Source of the DNA: Tetragonia tetragonoides
Taxonomy: Eukaryota > Streptophyta > Magnoliopsida > Caryophyllales > Aizoaceae
Reading direction: 5' to 3'
DNA: 64,000 nucleotides
Assembly: GCA_038025085.1 (NCBI GenBank)
Contig: CM076151.1
Coordinates: 5,631,001 to 5,695,000 of the forward strand
The notes below the pieces were generated by a model. The model had not been told where the DNA came from. It made no database searches and saw nothing but the letters and a program-made list of their open reading frames with translations. How positions within the stretch are numbered: position 1 is the stretch's first letter; each line of letters starts with the position of its first letter. Positions 1-12,350 of this stretch are shown here, piece by piece. The translations under genes and the position numbers were made by a program.

Positions 1-115
1 CTGACAAATTTAATGCAGGTTTGATTATTCTTTGCAATTCCCAGAGGATCAGTTGCTTTCCTAAACGTGCTCCGCATTCAGCAGGTGGGCTGCGCCATGT
101 GTGTGTCCTACCTCA

Positions 116-911
116 TGTTGGGGAAAGCACACAAATACACAAGCGGAAGCAACAAAGACTTTTTCCCCGGTTGTGATGCAAAGATGAGCAATAACCAATT
201 GAAGCAACCAAACAATATTGAACCAAAATGACAGCAGCAAATGGAACCATAAATCAGCCCAAAAAACAGTAAATAAACAAGGAGACGCAAGGATTTACGT
301 GGAAACCCCGATGTGGGGAAAAAACCACGGGACCGTTAACAAACGGTGCCAAAACCTCCACTAATCAACAAATTAACAAGTGGGTACAACAATAGTTCTT
401 CCCTAGATCAACTAGAGGTATTCACAATCATCAAGGATCAACCTTGGCACAACAAGTCTCCCAAATCATCACCCAAAAGAGTGGAAATACAATTTCGTAT
501 AAAATAAGAGCTGAATTTAGAAAACTGACTTAGAGAGCTCCAAATGAAATTCTGACCGTTGGATTTGAAGAGGGGGATGTCAGGAACAACGTGCTAAAAT
601 CTCGCGACGATCGGAGTTCGTTTGGTCGTCGATCGGGGCGGATTTCTGGGCTGCCAACACCAAAATTCGTGGGTGACTCCTCTTCTCTCTCTCCTCTTTA
701 CTTCTAGACTTTTCTCCTGATTTTGTGAGTGTCTAGGCTTTCTCTCTCTTGCACTCAGCCCTTCTAACCTTTTGGCTTATAAGGGAAGCCACTTGTGAGT
801 GAATATACGAAATTGCCCTTCACTTAAACATCATATGGATAACCCATATGGTAAGCAAATATAACCCAAATTAATTGGGCTCTTCCTCCATGTAGGAGGG
901 ATACTCCAACA
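116..911 (-). repeat. 3' LTR of the copia element (left copy)
   Basis: It begins TGTTGGGG and ends CTCCAACA, giving a perfect 5-bp terminal inversion TGTTG/CAACA. Because the element reads on the minus strand, this is its 3' LTR. It matches 4980-5775 in length and differs at seven positions. Confidence 0.95.
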
Positions 912-931
912 AATCTCCCCCTCACTCCTAC
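912..931 (-). other. Polypurine tract of the copia element
   Basis: Just inside the 3' LTR the minus strand reads a purine-rich run containing GAGTGAGGGGGAGATT. This is the expected place and composition for the plus-strand primer of an LTR retrotransposon. Confidence 0.85.
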
Positions 932-3900
932 ATGGGGGGCTCGACCAAGCCCGCAATCTTTCTACAAACAAGAAGTTTCTCCTTAGGCAAGGCCTTCGTC
1001 AACATGTCCGATCCGTTGAGATCGGTGTGAATCTTCACAAGCTCAAATGACTTGTCTTCTACCGCTTCTCGAATCCAATGATACCTCCTCCGTATGTGTT
1101 TGGTTCGGGAATGGTAGGCTGCATTCTTGGCAAGGTGGATGGCACTTTGACTATCACAATAAAGAGGGTACTTGTCTTGTTTCAAACCCAACTCCTCTAG
1201 AAAATCTCTCATCCAAATAAACTCCTTGCCAGCTTCAACCGCTGCCATATACTCAGATTCTATGGTAGACAGAGCAACACACTTTTGCAATTTTGATTGC
1301 CATGAAACAGCTCCCCCTGCAAATGTCATCAAGTATCCGGAGGTAGACTTACTAGCATCAATATCACCCGACAAATCAGCATCTGTGTAGCCATCTAACA
1401 CAGGTTTTCCGGGACCAAAGCATAAACACACTCTAGAAGTACCTCTGAGATACCGCATGATCCACTTTACTGCTGCCCAATGCTCCTTACCAGGATTAGA
1501 CATGAACCTGCTAACAACCCCAATGGCATGTGCAATGTCTGGCCTAGTGCATACCATGGCATACATCAAACTCCCCACGGCGGATGCATAAGGCACCGTC
1601 ATCATCTCTTTCTTGTCATTCTCACTTGTAGGACACTGGCTGGAGCTTAGCTTCATGTGACCTGCAAGTGGCGAGCTCACGGGTTTAGCTTTGTCCATCT
1701 TGAACCTCTCTAGCAGCTTCTGGATGTAACTCTCTTGTGATAGCCATATCTTCTTGTTCTTCCTATCACGAGAGATACGCATGCCCAAAATTTTCTTTGC
1801 AGGGCCAAGGTCCTTCATTGCAAAGGACTTGCTCAAGGCACTCTTCAGGTTGGCAATCTTCTCCTTATCCTGTCCAACAATCAACATGTCATCCACATAA
1901 AGTAAGAGAATGAGAAAATCACCTCCGACGTAATGCTTCACAAACACACATGAATCTGCATGTGTCTTGTGGAAACTGTGGTCTTTCATGAAAGACTCAA
2001 ACTTCTTGTACCATTGTCGAGGTGCTTGTTTCAAGCCATATAAACTCTTTTTCAAACGGCATACAAGCTTTTCACTTCCCTTCTCTTGGAAACCTTCTGG
2101 TTGCTCCATGTAGATTTCCTCCTCTAAGTCACCATGGAGGAAAGCAGTTTTCACATCAAGTTGTTCCAACTCCAAATCCATGCTAGCAGCTAAGCCAAGA
2201 ACAACTCTAACAGAAGACATCTTCACAACTGGAGAGAAAATCTCTTCAAAGTCTATGCCTTTCTTTTGACCTGAGCCTTTCACCACCAAACGTGCCTTGT
2301 ACCTAGGTGGTGAACCATCTTCTCCAGTTTTCAATCTGTACACCATTTGTTCTTGAGTGCTCTCTTGCCCTTAGGCAACTCCACTAAGTCATATGTGTGG
2401 TTCTCATGCAAGGATTTCATCTCATCTTGCATGGCATTATACCACTCCTTGCAGTGCTCATGTGACATAGCCTCCTCGTAGCTTTCAGGTTCTCCCCCGT
2501 CGGTCATCAACACATACTCATCTGCTGGATATTTAGAGGTAGGATGTCTCTCTCTGGTGGATCTCCTCAACTGTGGTTCTGGTTGTACATGGGGTTCTTC
2601 TTCATGTGTATGATCTGGTGGTGGCTGAACATCATCACCATCATCACTGTTATGATCATCATTGCCATCTTCCTGTTGTTCTCCCCCTTGAACTCTAGGA
2701 GTTACTTCAGGAAATATTGGATCTGTGTTGGCGCTGTCACTAGGAGAAGGCTCTGGTTGTTTCTTCTTCTCACAATCTGCAAAGGTTTTGTCTTCAAAGA
2801 ACACTACATCTCTGCTTCTAATCACTTTCCTGCTAACTGGATTCCACAATCTGTACCCAAACTCATCCTCTGAGTACCCTAGGAAGATGCATGGCTTTGT
2901 CTTGCTATCAAGCTTGGACCTCTCATCTCTGGGAATATGAACATATGCAAGGCACCCAAAGACTCTTAGGTGGCTGAATGATTCCTCTTTACCAGTCCAT
3001 ACTCTCTGCGGAACATCTCCATTAAGAGGAACTGAAGGTGACCTGTTGATGAGGTACACTGCTGTAAACATTGCCTCGGCCCAAAAAATCCTAGGCAGCT
3101 TCGCATGAGAGAGCATACATCGAATTCTTTCTTCAATTGTTCTGTTCATTCTCTCTGCAAGTCCATTCAGCTGAGGTGTCTTGGGGACTGTCTTCTCAAG
3201 CCTGATGCCCTGTACTTTGCAACACTCTTCAAATGGACCCTTGTACTCTCCACCATTGTCAGCTCTAACACACTTGAGCTTTCGGCCTGTTTCTCTCTCA
3301 ACTCTGGCCTGGAACTGCTTGAAAAAATGTAGTACCTGGTCTTTGGTTTTCAACACAAAAGCCCACAGTTTTCTAGAATAATCATCAATAAAAGTAACAA
3401 AATAAAGTGCACCGCTATGTGACTTAGTATCCATGGAACATACATCAGTGTGAACAAGATCTAATGCATGTTTTCTTCTAGATGGGGGACGAGTATGAAA
3501 TGCTGCCCTATGTTGTTTTCCAGCTAAACAATCAACACAGGGTTTCAAGGACATACCTTGAACATCAGGAAGGAGTTGCTTCTTAGCAAGCATTTGCATA
3601 CCTCTTTCACTCATGTGACCAAGTCTCTTGTGCCATAACTCGCTGGAGGAATCATCAACTGCGTGTACTTCTCCTTTGCACAACTTAGCTTGCATCACAT
3701 ACAAGGATCTCTGCTTGCTCCCACGAGCCACAATCAAACTTCCTTTGATAAGCTTGCACTTTCCACCACCAAAGTTGCTGGAGTAACCAGCATCATCGAG
3801 CAACCCAGGAAATATCAAATTCAGCCGAATGTCTGGAACATGTCGGACATCTCTCAACACCAAACTGCAACCTGTGGATGTCTCCAAACACACTGTACCC

Positions 3901-4937
3901 ATGCCTACAATCTTGGATGAGCCATCATTTCCCATCCTTACATAGCCAAAGTCACCGCCAGTGTAAGATGAGAAGTAATCTTGGTGCGAGGTTAGATGAA
4001 ACGAAGCACCCGTGTCAATCACCCAAGTACAATCATCACTAGCTAGATTTAGGCAATGGTCACCAATAAAAAATAATTCATCACTTGTTGCAATTGCAGT
4101 GGTGTTGTTATCTTTCTCTTCTTGTTGTTGCCCGGATGTCTCACCCTTTTCTTTCCTTTCTCTGGACTTGTCTCTCTTCATTTTCCTGCAATGTTTTTGA
4201 ATGTGGCCTGGCTTATCACAATAGTGGCAAATGATCTTACCCATTGATTTTGATCTCCCCCTGGACTTGTCTCTATGCTGGGGATGTCGAGTCTTACTTC
4301 TTCCCCTGCTTGATTCTTGTGTCACATTAGCCTCTGGTTGTGTGGAGGAACTCATTTCCTTCCTTCTAGTTTCTTCATTCAACAAACTAGCTTTGACAAT
4401 TTCCATTGTCAGCGTGCCCTCTGGTGCGGAGTTGCTAAGTGATACAAATAGAGTGTCCCAACTTTCTGGCAATGAGCAAAGTAGTAGCAATGCCTGCAGC
4501 TCATCATCTAAATTCATCTTCATTGCAGACAACTTGTTAATCAAACTTTGAAATTCATTCAAGTGAACTACTATGCTATCACCATCTTTATATTCCAATT
4601 TCACAAGTTTTCTAATCAATGACGCTTTACTCAAGGCATTCTTCCTTTCATACATGGTCTCAAGTTTCTTCCAAAGAGTATAAGCATTCGTGTCATTGGC
4701 AATATGTTGGAGGACACTCATATCAACAAATTGTCTAATTGTTCCAACGGCTTTACGGTTCAATATTTTCCACTCACTTTCAACAACACCAGTTGGTATG
4801 GTTGCATTTAAAATTGGTTCATACAAATCCTTCACATAAAGGATATCCTCCATTTTAGTTTTCCACACGGAGTAATTTCCAGAATTCAAACTAATCATTC
4901 CGTGCACACCAGATTTTTCATCCATCTTTAACAACAC
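928..4937 (-). pseudogene. copia Gag-Pol polyprotein, split by one frameshift
   Basis: Two overlapping minus-strand frames make up the polyprotein: 4937-2331 (868 codons) and 2346-928 (472 codons). The first holds a Gag domain of the UBN2 type, a CX2CX4HX4C zinc knuckle (CHYCDKPGHIQKHC), an aspartic protease site (DTGAS), the HHCC integrase finger, a DDE integrase core with DNGGEY, and the start of the RT region. The second holds the RT active site YVDDM and an RNase H domain ending near HSRTKHI. Copia elements normally keep these in one frame. Here the first frame ends three codons after KNKW, inside a run of G residues at about 2344, which fits loss of a single base. Apart from that break I see no other stop. 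A short Ser/Asp/Glu-rich linker separates integrase and RT, as is usual. Confidence 0.93.
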
Positions 4938-4964
4938 AACAAATTCACAATGACTCTAACCAAA

Positions 4965-4976
4965 GCTCTGATACCA
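4965..4976 (-). other. Primer-binding site (initiator Met tRNA)
   Basis: Three bases inside the 5' LTR the minus strand reads TGGTATCAGAGC. This is the standard plant copia primer-binding site, complementary to the 3' end of initiator methionine tRNA. Confidence 0.9.
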
Positions 4977-4979
4977 CTA

Positions 4980-5775
4980 TGTTGGGGAAAGCACACAAAT
5001 ACACAAGCGGAAGCAACAAAGACTTTTTCCCCGGTTGTGATGCAAAGATGAGCAATAACCAATTGAAGCAACCAAACAATATTGAACCAAAATGACAGCA
5101 GCAAATGGAACTATAAATCAGCCCAAAAAACAGTAAATAAACAAGGAGACGCAAGGATTTACGTGGAAACCCCGATGTGGGGAAAAAACCACGGGACCGT
5201 TAACAAACGGTGCCAAAACCTCCACTAATCAACAAATTAACAAGTGGGTACAACAATAGTTCTTCCCTAGATCAACTAGAGGTATTCACAATCATCAAGG
5301 ATCAACCTTGGCACAACAAGTCTCCCAAATCATCACCCAAAAGAGTGGAAATACAATTTCGTATAAAATAAGAGCTGAATTTAGAAAACTGACTTAGAGA
5401 GATCCAAATGAAATTCTGACCGTTGGATTTGAAGAGGGGGATGTCAGGAACAACGTGCTAAAATCTCGCGACGATCGGAGTTCGTTTGGTCTTCGATCGG
5501 GGCGGATTTCTGGGCTGCCAACACCAAAATTCGTGGGTGGCTCCTCTTCTCTCTCTCCTCTTTACTTCTAGACTTTTCTCCTGATTTTGTGAGTGTCTAG
5601 GCTTTCTCTCTCTTGCACTCAGCCCTTCTAACCTTTTGGCTTATAAGGGAAGCCACTTGTGAGTGAATATACGAAATTGCCCTTCACTTAAACATCATAT
5701 GAATAACCTATATGGTAAGCAAATATAACCCAAATTAATTGGGCTCTTCCTCCATGTAGGAGGGATACTCCAGCA
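4980..5775 (-). repeat. 5' LTR of the copia element (right copy)
   Basis: Same length as the left LTR. Its outer end reads CAGCA where the left LTR has CAACA, so the terminal inversion carries one change. The minus strand contains a TTATAAG motif near 5640 that could serve as the LTR promoter, followed by CT-rich sequence. Confidence 0.95.
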
Positions 5776-6231
5776 CTTCACTCAATCAAGCTTAAGGTCT
5801 ATAGAAGCTCTTTCATTTCAACCACAAAAATACTAATCTGAAACAGACCCACATCGACATAACATAGGATAATTAATGCAGGACCTCTGCTTTTAAGTCC
5901 TCCAAAAGCTAATCAATAGTTTCACGCAGCCATGCGGTGAACACAAAGCCAACTATTCTACTTTATTATTAATAATCCTTGCAATAATAGTCCTTTGATG
6001 AATTGGTATTACAACTATTAAACAAAATAATAATTTTCTTATGAGGCAACCTCATTCATGAGATATCAACTTAACCTTTAAATGTATCAGTTTTTTTCCC
6101 CTCAATTGGTACTACTTTTGTGCTAATAAAGTCGCAATGTATCACGCCTCATGTATGAAACTGTTTTAAATGAGTTTTTGTGTCAAAAGGATCTTGAGTT
6201 CACACATAACCATTTTTGCGACGACTTGTCC
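5776..6231. other. Spacer between copia element and ABCG gene
   Basis: AT-rich sequence without a recognisable gene. The segment ending near 6180 (AAATGAGTTTTTGTGTC) resembles the end of a small MITE family seen also near 18200, 55010 and 56930. The promoter of the ABCG gene should lie here or has been displaced by the retrotransposon. Confidence 0.5.
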
Positions 6232-9200
6232 ATGAAATCCGATGACATCAACAAATGACAGGCATTCCATGAAGACGTCGACGGTCTCGGTGTGTACTTG
6301 ACATGGGATGATTTGTGGGTAACAGTTTCAAAGAGTAGCAAAGCTATTCTTCAAGGTGTTACTGGTTATGCTCGTCCAGGCCAGGTCTTGGCCATCATGG
6401 GTCCTTCTGGCTCTGGCAAATCCACTCTCCTTGACGCTTTGGCAGGTAATTAAGTAAACTAGTTGTTGAAGTGAGTTTGTGTCCCACTGGAAAGATTCAG
6501 TGGTCTTGAGCATGTATATAAAGCAAGTGAGTTACTTCACCATTGCCGATTGGTTTTAGTTGGAACCCCACTTGACTTATACTCTCTCCGTCCCAAGTTT
6601 ATCTTTACATTGGATTTTTTAAGGTCAAAGTTTGTGAACTTTGACCACTTATTTGTGAAAAGTTACAAAGTTTTACAATGTGAAAATAGTATTGCTAGAT
6701 TCATTTTAAATATTATTTTCAAAATATCATTTTATTATAAGTTCTAAAATTATGAAATCATAAATATTCATGGTCAAAGTAGTGTCTTGGAGATCGTGAA
6801 AAGTCCAATGTAAAGATTAACTTGGGACGGAGGGAGTATATGCTCACTTGTTAAAGCCCAATTATTAAAATTTATCACTCATCATTTACATATAGATGAG
6901 GTATTACTTTTTTACCTAGAGGTGTAACTTTTCATGTATAATGGTATCACTTTTTTGCTCACATGTAAAATTAAATGAATTCTTTGAAAATTGCAGGAAG
7001 ATTGGACTCAAACACAAGGCTAAATGGGCAGATACTTGTAAACGGTCATAAACAAGCTCTCGCCTATGGAACATCGGTATATATTCTAGCTAATTTTATA
7101 CTTTTCAACTACAAGTGCAATAAACTGAACTGAAATTATCAATTTGCTGAATTGAAATAAAGTAATCCTTTTTTGTCCGTACGTGATAGTCATGTTTGAC
7201 TCTTAATGTCAATCTTGACAATAAATTTTGATTTATATAGTATATAAAGGCTATAAAAAGATAACTTGTGGGAGTTTATTTGAAAAATGACCTAAACATA
7301 TTACATATAGTAATAGTTGATTTTCACATTCACTTTATTTTACAATTTGTACTCAATGTTGATAGTAAAAGTCAAACAAGACTACTAAATTCAAACTACT
7401 GTCGAGTTAAACAAATAGTGACATGTGAGAGAAATAGCACTCAGATAAATTTGTAGAACTAAACTATATTGAAAAATGGTTAACTTATTACTACTCTCTA
7501 CACAGGTTTATGTGACACAAGATGAGACACTTATGGCAACCTTGACAGTAAGAGAAAGCATGTACTACTCAAGCGAGCTACAACTGCCATCATCCATGTC
7601 AAAAGCAGAGAAGATAGAGAGAGCAAATGAATGCATAAAGGAGATGGGTTTGCAAGATGCAATTGACACAAGAATAGGAGGATGGGGTGTCAAAGGCCTT
7701 AGTGGTGGGCAAAAGAGGAGACTTAGTATTTGCATTGAGATCTTGACACACCCAAGCTTCTATTCCTCGACGAGCCAACGAGTGGGCTCGATAGTGCTGC
7801 TTCATTCCATGTCATGAGTAGAATTATGGGGACTAATAGGAGAGATGGCAGAACCATTATTGCATCAATTCATCAGCCTAGTAGTGAAGTTTTTAGGTTG
7901 TTTGATGATTTGTGCCTTTTGTCTACGGGTAAAACCGTGTATTTTGGCCCTGCTGACGAAGCCAATGAGGTGAGCTGCCTCGTTATGGAAAAATTATTAG
8001 ATGGTCTCTCGTTATGAAACTTTCATCGCAAAAACTTCTTACTACGTAACTCCTTAATTATTATTAGAAACTGAATTAAATAGGGGTGAGGGACGGCAGA
8101 GGGGGTGACCTGTGAAGGAAAATAAGGAAAATGGTAGAAACTCCAACGAATTTTGGCCAAACACGCTCTATCAATTTTTTATTGTCAATTTCAGATATAA
8201 GAATGAACCCAAAGTAATTTTACTGAAGTAAATGCTTCATGAATGCAGTTCTTCACATCAAATGGGTTCCCATGTCCATCTCTTCAAAATCCTTCTGATC
8301 ATTTCTTTGAGATGATAACCAAAGACTTCGATGATGTGGTGAGACTTTCTTTCTCTTAATTTGAACCATTTACTTACTTTATTTGATGTAAATTCTATAA
8401 CAAAATTTTGACAAATTTTGTACTACTCTATTATGTTAATTAGGACATCGAAAGGGGTGTGTCTGTAAGGAAACCAACAGAGGAGATTGTCAACATTTTG
8501 TTGAAATCATACAAATCATCCGAGAATTGCCAAACAGTAAAAGGAGTTATTTCTGCAATATGCAAAGAGGTAATAGCCTGGTCAGTCAATTAAAACATTA
8601 GTTTCAAGAAATTTGTCCAGAAGACACAAATTATCATTAATAGTGAAATTTTTTGTTATATATTGGTCACAGAAAAATCAAAGATTGGAGACGAAGAGAA
8701 AAAATGCTAGTTTCTTTACACAATGTGAAGTTCTTACTAGAAGATCCTTTGTGAACATGCGGCGCGATTTGGGTTACTATTGGATGCGTCTTGCCATCTA
8801 TGTTGTGTTGGCTTTGGGCTTATCCACCCTCTATTTTGATCTTGGATTTGGTTCTAGCTCAATTCTGGTATGATGTTGCATTGTGCTACCCTAATGACTT
8901 TTTGCATTTATAGTTGGAGCTAAAATTTTGTAATATATTTGACTATACAAAGTGTGACACCTTGAATATATTTAACATGTCGTTGTTTATTTTTCAGGGT
9001 AGAACGAACTTGCTTATGTTCATAGTCTCAATCTTAACCTTCATGACAATCGGAGGCTTTCCTTCCTTCGTCGAAGATATGAAGGTACTACTATCTTGTA
9101 ACGATTTTACTTTGCTCAATCAATTTGAACCAATAATCCTTGATATTCTAATGCACATGCATGCTCGGAAATTGATCAGGTCTTCAAGAGAGAAAGGCTA

Positions 9201-9842
9201 AATGGGCATTACAGGGCAAGTGCTTTTGTTATAGGCAACCTCCTTTCTTCCATGCCCTACTTGATTCTAGTCTCTGTAATTCCAGGAGCAATTGCTTACT
9301 ACTTACCTGGACTTCAGAAAGATTACCAACATTTTCTGTGCTTCACATTGCTTCTCTTATCAAGCATGTTATTGGTCGAAAGTATAATGATGCTTGTAGC
9401 AAGTATGGTGCCCAACTTCCTTATAGGAATCATTACTGGGGCAGGAATACAAGGCTTGATGATTTTAGGAGGAGGATTTTTCCGATTTCGCGACGATTTA
9501 CCAAGAATATTTTGGAGATACCCATTGTACTACATTTCCTTCCATAGATATGCATATCAAGGATTATTCAAGAACGAGTTTGAAGGATTACAATTCCCCA
9601 ATGATGACCAAAAAACGGGCCGTTCAAGTGTGATAATAAATGGTGTTGATATCCTCAAAAATACATTGCACGTTGAAACGAGTCACTCGAAGTGGATTGA
9701 TATTGTTATACTTCTTGGAATGGTGGTTGTGTACCGATTTCTATTCTTGGTAATCATCAAGTTCTCGGAGAAGATTAAACCTGCAGTTAAAGCCTTTGCA
9801 ATGAGACAACCACGGCAAATAACAGAAGTTGATTCTGCATAG
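6232..9842 (+). pseudogene. ABCG (WBC-type) half-size ABC transporter, probably a pseudogene
   Basis: Eight exons can be traced: 6232-6445, 6997-7076, 7506-7969, 8249-8338, 8444-8569, 8673-8867, 8998-9084, 9180-9842. The nucleotide-binding domain comes first: Walker [11 protein letters not shown]-loop YVTQDE, signature LSGGQKRR, H-loop SIHQPS. Six-helix membrane-domain sequence follows, ending with the ABCG-type segment YPLYYISFHRYAYQG. That order identifies a plant ABCG half-transporter close to the ABCG1/ABCG11 group, which exports lipid, cutin or suberin precursors at the plasma membrane. Two lesions are visible. The only ATG in frame with exon 1 is followed eight codons later by TGA (6256-6258). 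A one-base loss near 7753-7756 shifts the frame just before Walker B. All other exon phases fit. A lost upstream start exon, with AG at 6260-6261 as acceptor, is possible for the first lesion but would not explain the second. Confidence 0.85.
6582..6836. mobile_element. Stowaway MITE in ABCG intron 1
   Basis: Termini CTCTCTCCGTCCC and GGGACGGAGGGAG form an inverted repeat, and each is flanked by TA. This is the hallmark of Stowaway (Tc1/mariner-type) MITEs. Internal sequence is AT-rich with inverted AAAGTCCAATGTAAAG and CTTTACATTGGATTTT segments. Confidence 0.9.
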
Positions 9843-10379
9843 TGTTTTTTTTTTTTTTTCAAATAAAAATATCCTATTATTTTGATGTACATTTTTACCA
9901 TAATAATGTGAAATTCTATCTATTAGCAGAATAAGGTATGTTTTTTTATTTATTTATTATTATTTATGATTCTTGTGCTCTTTTTTAAATTCATTGCATC
10001 TACTTTCTAACATGGATTAACCAAAAGAACAATATAAGTTCATTTACACTATTTAATTTGTTACAAAAAATATTAGTACCTTTGAAGTTTTGTTTTTTTT
10101 GAAATGTCGTAATCTTTTTCGAGGTCAAAATTTAACCATAATATTCTCTTATTAATTCCTTGAAAAAGTAAATATAGTAATAATAAATGATACTATACAA
10201 GTGTTTTTCAACACAAACTGATAAATATTTTTCCATATTGTGAATGAAAGTACCCTTTTCGAATTTTTGGTGATTTTAAGCAGTTCAGATATTTGTTAAA
10301 TGATCTATTAAAAGACACTGTTTAATTTCTTTTTTATATTTTTGACAAAAGGAAATACTCTATCATTCAGTTGATTGGG
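9843..10379. other. AT-rich downstream region of the ABCG gene
   Basis: Directly follows the TAG stop and contains poly(T) and AATAAAAATA that may act as the 3' UTR and polyadenylation signal. No other feature is recognised. Confidence 0.5.
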
Positions 10380-10388
10380 CAAAAAGAA

Positions 10389-11562
10389 GGAAAATTTGCT
10401 TCAAATAATCTCAAGTTTGGTGCGTGTGCCCAAAATAATCCCAAGTTTGAAAATACCCTATAATAATCCCAGCTTACTGGACGTGTGTTATTACTGGGCT
10501 AAGGGCAAACAACGTTAACTGTTCCGTTAGTTTTGGATGACGCGGCAATGTAAGTTACTCTTTCATTATAGCTGTTGAGAGTTGTGAACGTAATTTTAAA
10601 GCTTGCCTCTTCTCTGTCCCAATTTCCCCCAAATTGAAATGAACCCTAAAAAATTTTCTCCTCTCTCTCTAAAAATTATCCCCAAATTCTCGAAAAAGCA
10701 TCCCCGAATTCTCTAACTGTTGTACCCGAAAAATTATCCCCGAATTCTCGAAAAAGTTGTCCGGGTAAGAACTCATATTGGTTATATTTTGGTAATGAAA
10801 TTGCTCACATTTTACCCAAAAAAAAAACATCAATTCTAGTACTGACATCTAAAAAAAACAGATTAAAAAAAAAACAAAACAGATACACATGTTCAATATA
10901 GCTTATGCAAAAACCATATTTCATTCATTCTTTTTTTTAAAAAAAAAAATACTATATTGAACATGGGCAAATGTACCCTGTTGCCTGGGCAGTAGTAGAG
11001 GGGGAAATATGGTCTTTGCATAAGCTATATTGAACATGCGTATCTGCTTCTTTTTTTTTATTATCTATTTTTCTAGATGTCAGTACTAGTATTGATTTTT
11101 TTTTTTTTTTTGGGTAAAATGTGAGCGATTTCATTACCAAAACATAACCAATATGAGTTCTTACCCAGACAACTTTTTCGACAATTCGGGGATAATTTTT
11201 CGGGTACAACAATTAGAATATTCGGGGAGCTTTTTCGAGAATTTGGGGATGCTTTTTCGAGAATTTGGGGATAATTTTTAGAGAGAGAGGAGAAAAACTT
11301 TTAGGGTTCATTTCAATTTGGGGAAAATTGGGACAGAGAAGAGACAAGCTTTAAAATTACGTTCACAGTTCTCAACGACTATAATGGAAGAGTAACTTAC
11401 ATTGCCACGTTATCCAAAACTAACGGACCAGTTAACGTCGTTTGCCCTTAGCCCAACCAACAACACACGTTCAGTAAGCTGGGATTATTGTAGGGTATTT
11501 TCAAACTTGGGATTATTTTGGACACACGCACCAAACTTGGGATTATTTGAAGCAAATTTTCC
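10389..11562. mobile_element. Foldback MULE-like element with very long inverted arms
   Basis: The first ~530 bp and the last ~550 bp are inverted copies of each other, meeting in a short AT-rich centre near 10920-11000. The ends read GGAAAATTTGCTTC and its complement. An exact 9-bp direct repeat CAAAAAGAA flanks the element (10380-10388 and 11563-11571), as Mutator-like elements make. No transposase is encoded. The arms carry CAAATTTGGG-like and CTCTCTCTAAAAATTATCC segments in mirror order. The short reading frames inside are by-products of the repeat. Confidence 0.88.
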
Positions 11563-11649
11563 CAAAAAGAAATACAAATAGTCGTGATGGCCCATGGCCC
11601 CGGCCCACTCGAAATGGCAAGTTGGCAAATAATTGAGCAACTACAAAAA

Positions 11650-11974
11650 CTTGTGTGGACTAAGTTCACGGTGGACTTAGTCTATAGTGGACTAATGGTC
11701 TAAATGTCACTTCATACTTTACCTGGAGCCACTCCGACTCTAATAGTGGAGCCATCCCCTACTTTTATTGGAGTCACTCCCTTGGCGCCACCCCTCTAAT
11801 AATGGAGCCACTCTATACTTCATCTGGAGTCACTCCCTTGGCGCCATCCCTCTAATAATGGAGCCACCCTATACTTCATCTGGAGTCACCCCTCTAATAG
11901 TGAAGTTACCCCCTACTTCATCTGAAGCCACCCCTTAAATATACTTGGTCCGCGGTGGATTAAGTCCACACAAG
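11650..11974. mobile_element. TIR-bounded minisatellite element, copy 1
   Basis: The ends are CTTGTGTGGACTAAGTTCAC and an inverted partner ending AAGTCCACACAAG. The interior is a degenerate tandem repeat of about 30 bp whose core is GGAGCCACTCC followed by CTACTTCATCTGGAG. A second copy in the opposite orientation is at 52373-52630. No coding capacity. Confidence 0.75.
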
Positions 11975-11980
11975 ACTAGC

Positions 11981-12342
11981 CAGAGCCGGCCCAAGGGGGT
12001 GGCCAGAGGGGCGACCGCTTAGGGCCCAGCCTGTAGAGGGCCCAAACAACAATGCAAAATTAAGATAAATAAAAAAACTTGCAAATACTAAACATGAAAA
12101 AGGGTTTGGTTCCTTGGTTGGAAATGAGTTGTGTTGGTCCTTACCTACATTAGATTTTGAGATCAAATCTCTTTGGCCCCCATTTTTCTATAATTTAAAA
12201 TAATTTTTCATTCTTCATATCCTCATTCCTAATACGGGGCCCAAATTTTATTTTATTTTTTGCCGATAAAACAAGTAATTCATACTTAGGGGCCCTCATT
12301 TTTATCCCGCCCCAGGGCCTCAAAAACCTTAGGAACGCCCTG
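11981..12342. mobile_element. hAT-type MITE with exact 8-bp TSD
   Basis: The ends CAGAGCCGGCCCAAGG and, inverted, CAGGGCGTTCCTAAGG form a GC-rich terminal inverted repeat. The 8-bp direct repeat AGACTAGC sits at 11973-11980 and 12343-12350. Both are typical of hAT elements. The interior is AT-rich and non-coding. Confidence 0.9.
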
Positions 12343-12350
12343 AGACTAGC

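Larger units (their letters stand above)
116..5775 (-). mobile_element. Ty1/copia LTR retrotransposon, nearly intact
   Basis: The element has two 796-bp LTRs, a primer-binding site, a gag-pol region and a polypurine tract, all in minus-strand order. The flanks cctca (111-115) and cttca (5776-5780) look like a 5-bp target-site duplication with one later change. Domain order is Gag, zinc knuckle, protease, integrase, reverse transcriptase, RNase H, which defines copia (Pseudoviridae-type) elements as opposed to gypsy. The Gag start and RT region resemble the Tnt1/Tork group, by recognition only. I count seven substitutions between the LTRs (about 99.1% identity), so the insertion is young. One frameshift splits the polyprotein, so this copy is probably not autonomous. 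Confidence 0.96.

Noticed and set aside
10952..11212. 86-codon minus-strand frame
   Set aside because: Lies wholly in an arm of the foldback MULE and is broken by poly(A)/poly(T) runs.
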